A DNA stretch of 64,000 nt from Sclerurus mexicanus (Eukaryota; Chordata; Aves; Passeriformes; Furnariidae): positions 1 through 64,000 of the forward strand of contig VWZF01005760.1 of NCBI GenBank assembly GCA_013396755.1. The letters are read 5' to 3'. Shown here piece by piece: positions 62,001 to 64,000 of the stretch. Every line of letters starts with the position of its first letter. Positions within the stretch are counted from its first letter, which is position 1. A program made the position numbers and the translations under genes. Under the pieces are notes generated by a model. It was not told where the DNA came from. It did no database searches and saw only the letters and a program-made list of their open reading frames with translations.

Positions 62001-64000
62001 TGTGCTGCAGACAAGGTTATAAGGCATTCTGTTGCAGTCACCAGTGGAAATGTTTACCTGCCTTAAAAAAGGAATGAGATCTCCCTAGTTTACATCAGCT
62101 ATTGAATAATAAGGGTAGGAAAAAGTTTGGATGTTCTTTGTGTTTAAGCATGAAGGGCTTCACAACTCATTTTGAAATGTTCGGCAAGCTGTTCCCTCAA
62201 TGGTTTGCATGTAACTATTCCAATAATATTCTTGTGCGCACAAGTTTGACCTTAGCAGCAGGTGCTTGAAATATTCTTGTCTAAGAAAAAAAATCCTTAT
62301 CTTTCTGCGGCTTTACTCTGAGAAGTATAAATATTTGGTTTTGAAAGAACCCTTCTTTTTAAAAAAAAAAAACTACTGGCTCTTGGAAGGTACATGTGCT
62401 CAAGTGAACATACTTTTCAAAATGCAGGACTACCGTACCAGAAATATTATCCATAGTTCTCTCTTTGGGTTTTTTTATCTATGGGGTAAATATACTGATT
62501 AAAATGGAGATGAATAAGCATATGGTGCTGCTGCACAAGGACACATTTTTACATGTATGAACAACTTGCCAAAGAAGTGATATGTTTTTTGTTTTGTTTT
62601 GGGTTTTTTTTCCACTTCATAATATTTAAGAAGAATACAGTGAAAAATACTTCAGAGTCTTCTGTTTGGTAAAAGTTGAGTAACAATTCTGGGATAGTCA
62701 TTCCATACTGGCTTCCTTTTTTCATGATGTTGTATTTTCATAACTGAGTTTTTATTCCAGAATAAAATACATGCAGAAAGAATTGGCTGAGAGTAATTTG
62801 GCCAGTCCATGTACCTACACAGGCAAATACTTAACCTTGGTATGCTGAAGTTACAGAGAATGATTTTTAAAATGCAGGGTCACCTTTAACTCATTTATGA
62901 CTATCAGTATAACAGTTGTTAGCTCATTTATAATCATAGTACTGTTTTGTACTTGCAGCTTGGAGAGGCAAAAAGAAAATGTTGGATTGTATTTGTCAGC
63001 AATACAAAATAATCTGCTGCTGATCAGCTTTGTCCTTCTCTTGCAGTCACAAGGACAGGGCATCTGTAGGCCACATTTTAGAACTCTGCAGGCTGCATTT
63101 GGTCTTTGGGCTGCATGTTGAGCAATCCTCACTTAAAACCTACAAAGCAATTACCTACAACATGCTAGAAGATGAGACCTTCCAATCATGTGAGATTATT
63201 TCGTGGCTGCTGGTTGCACTGTTAAAACACAATCACATCATTACATTCTTCTAAAAAACCACCATAACTGCCTTTATCGTATTTGATCATTGACCCATGA
63301 GAATCCTGCTTCATGCTCTTCATCCTGCTTCACAAAAAAGGACAACTCTGGAAACCAACACTTCTTATCTTGTGTAAATAACTGTGAATGTGGAGTGTGT
63401 TAAAGCACAACACAATAACCGGGCACAGATAGGAACATGTGTTGCCCATTTAGGAGAGAAAAGGTATCGATCTGCTTCTTTGTGTGCCCAGTATCTTTGT
63501 GTAAAAGAGCAGGTGGCTGTAAACATGGATTTGTGTGTATATGTGTCTGTAGCTATAGTTAGTTTTTTTGGAGAGAGCGTTCCAGTTGGGGTTATTGGAA
63601 AACCAAGTGTGTATAAAGCTTTCCTGCTCTAATCTTTTATGCACTGCACTTGGGTTTATGTGGTTTATACTCTCTATGCGTTCATTGTGCACATCTAAGA
63701 AATGCCTTTCCCGAGTAGAAATGTCATGTTTGTAAATGGTGGAGAGAGTGTGTTTGTGTATTTTAAAAGCATTGGTAGTTCCATAGAGATGGTCAATTTA
63801 GGATTCTACAGGATCGGTTTTATGGGATGCTTCTTTTTCTTTGCATGTGTTTTTCTTTATGTGATATTATCAAGAGAAAAGTATTTTTAAAAACTGGTAG
63901 TTAGTATTGAAAATTGTTATTAACCAGAACCTGTCTTTATCAGCTCTCACTGTTACAAAATCTGTTCTCAGTGGTGGAGTTGAAAGAGTGCCCTCTCTCA
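53068..64000 (+). other. WWC2: Presumed WWC2 intron 2, 5' part
   Basis: The intron starts with a strong donor and continues to the window end. It is AT-rich with poly-A and poly-T tracts (about 55967-55978, 56755-56766, 57786-57808, 60030-60044, 62361-62371). No frame resembles the next WWC exon (the TTQIEDPR... segment), no large repeat is recognised, and no RNA gene is seen. Confidence 0.65.

Overview
The window looks like a piece of a songbird (passerine) nuclear chromosome. It is AT-rich and gene-poor, with CR1 LINE fragments, avian-type endogenous retrovirus (ERV) remains, and one SINE with a tRNA-Ile-like head and a CR1-type tail. That SINE resembles the TguSINE1 family known from zebra finch. 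There are no bacterial-style operons. Nearly all open reading frames are short chance frames in non-coding DNA.

The one protein-coding exon I can support is a 110-bp exon at 52958-53067 (+). It encodes the linker and most of the second WW domain of a WWC-family protein and best fits WWC2, a Hippo-pathway scaffold. A CpG-rich island at about 19.77-20.14 kb runs directly into a 668-base assembly gap (20145-20812). It is the best candidate for the WWC2 promoter, and the gap may hide all or part of the first exon. On this model 1-19.77 kb is upstream intergenic DNA, 20.8-52.96 kb is intron 1, and 53.07-64 kb is the beginning of intron 2. No frame matching the next WWC exon is visible before the window ends.

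Region by region: a pentanucleotide microsatellite lies at 0.26 kb. An unexplained GC-richer block at 3.8-4.19 kb sits just before a decayed, internally deleted ERV (4246-7142: full 5' LTR, primer-binding site, broken gag, truncated 3' LTR). A (TA)n tract is at 8.1 kb. A CR1 tail in minus orientation lies at 11.99-12.12 kb and a longer CR1 3' piece in plus orientation at 13.14-13.82 kb. A POU-dimer-like motif is at 17.17 kb, followed by the CpG island and gap. Intron 1 contains an LTR in minus orientation with three CCAAT boxes (35.27-35.66 kb), a minus-strand CR1 reverse-transcriptase fragment (39.02-39.72 kb), a motif-dense candidate regulatory block (44.2-44.5 kb), two adjacent C/EBP-ATF-like sites (48.17 kb) and the SINE (48.82-48.94 kb).

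I see no evidence of a wholly new biological system. The most interesting leads are regulatory. Paired TEAD-type motifs occur in the presumed WWC2 promoter and as a tight direct repeat in intron 1, which would fit Hippo feedback on a Hippo regulator. All regulatory calls are motif readings by eye and need conservation or chromatin data.
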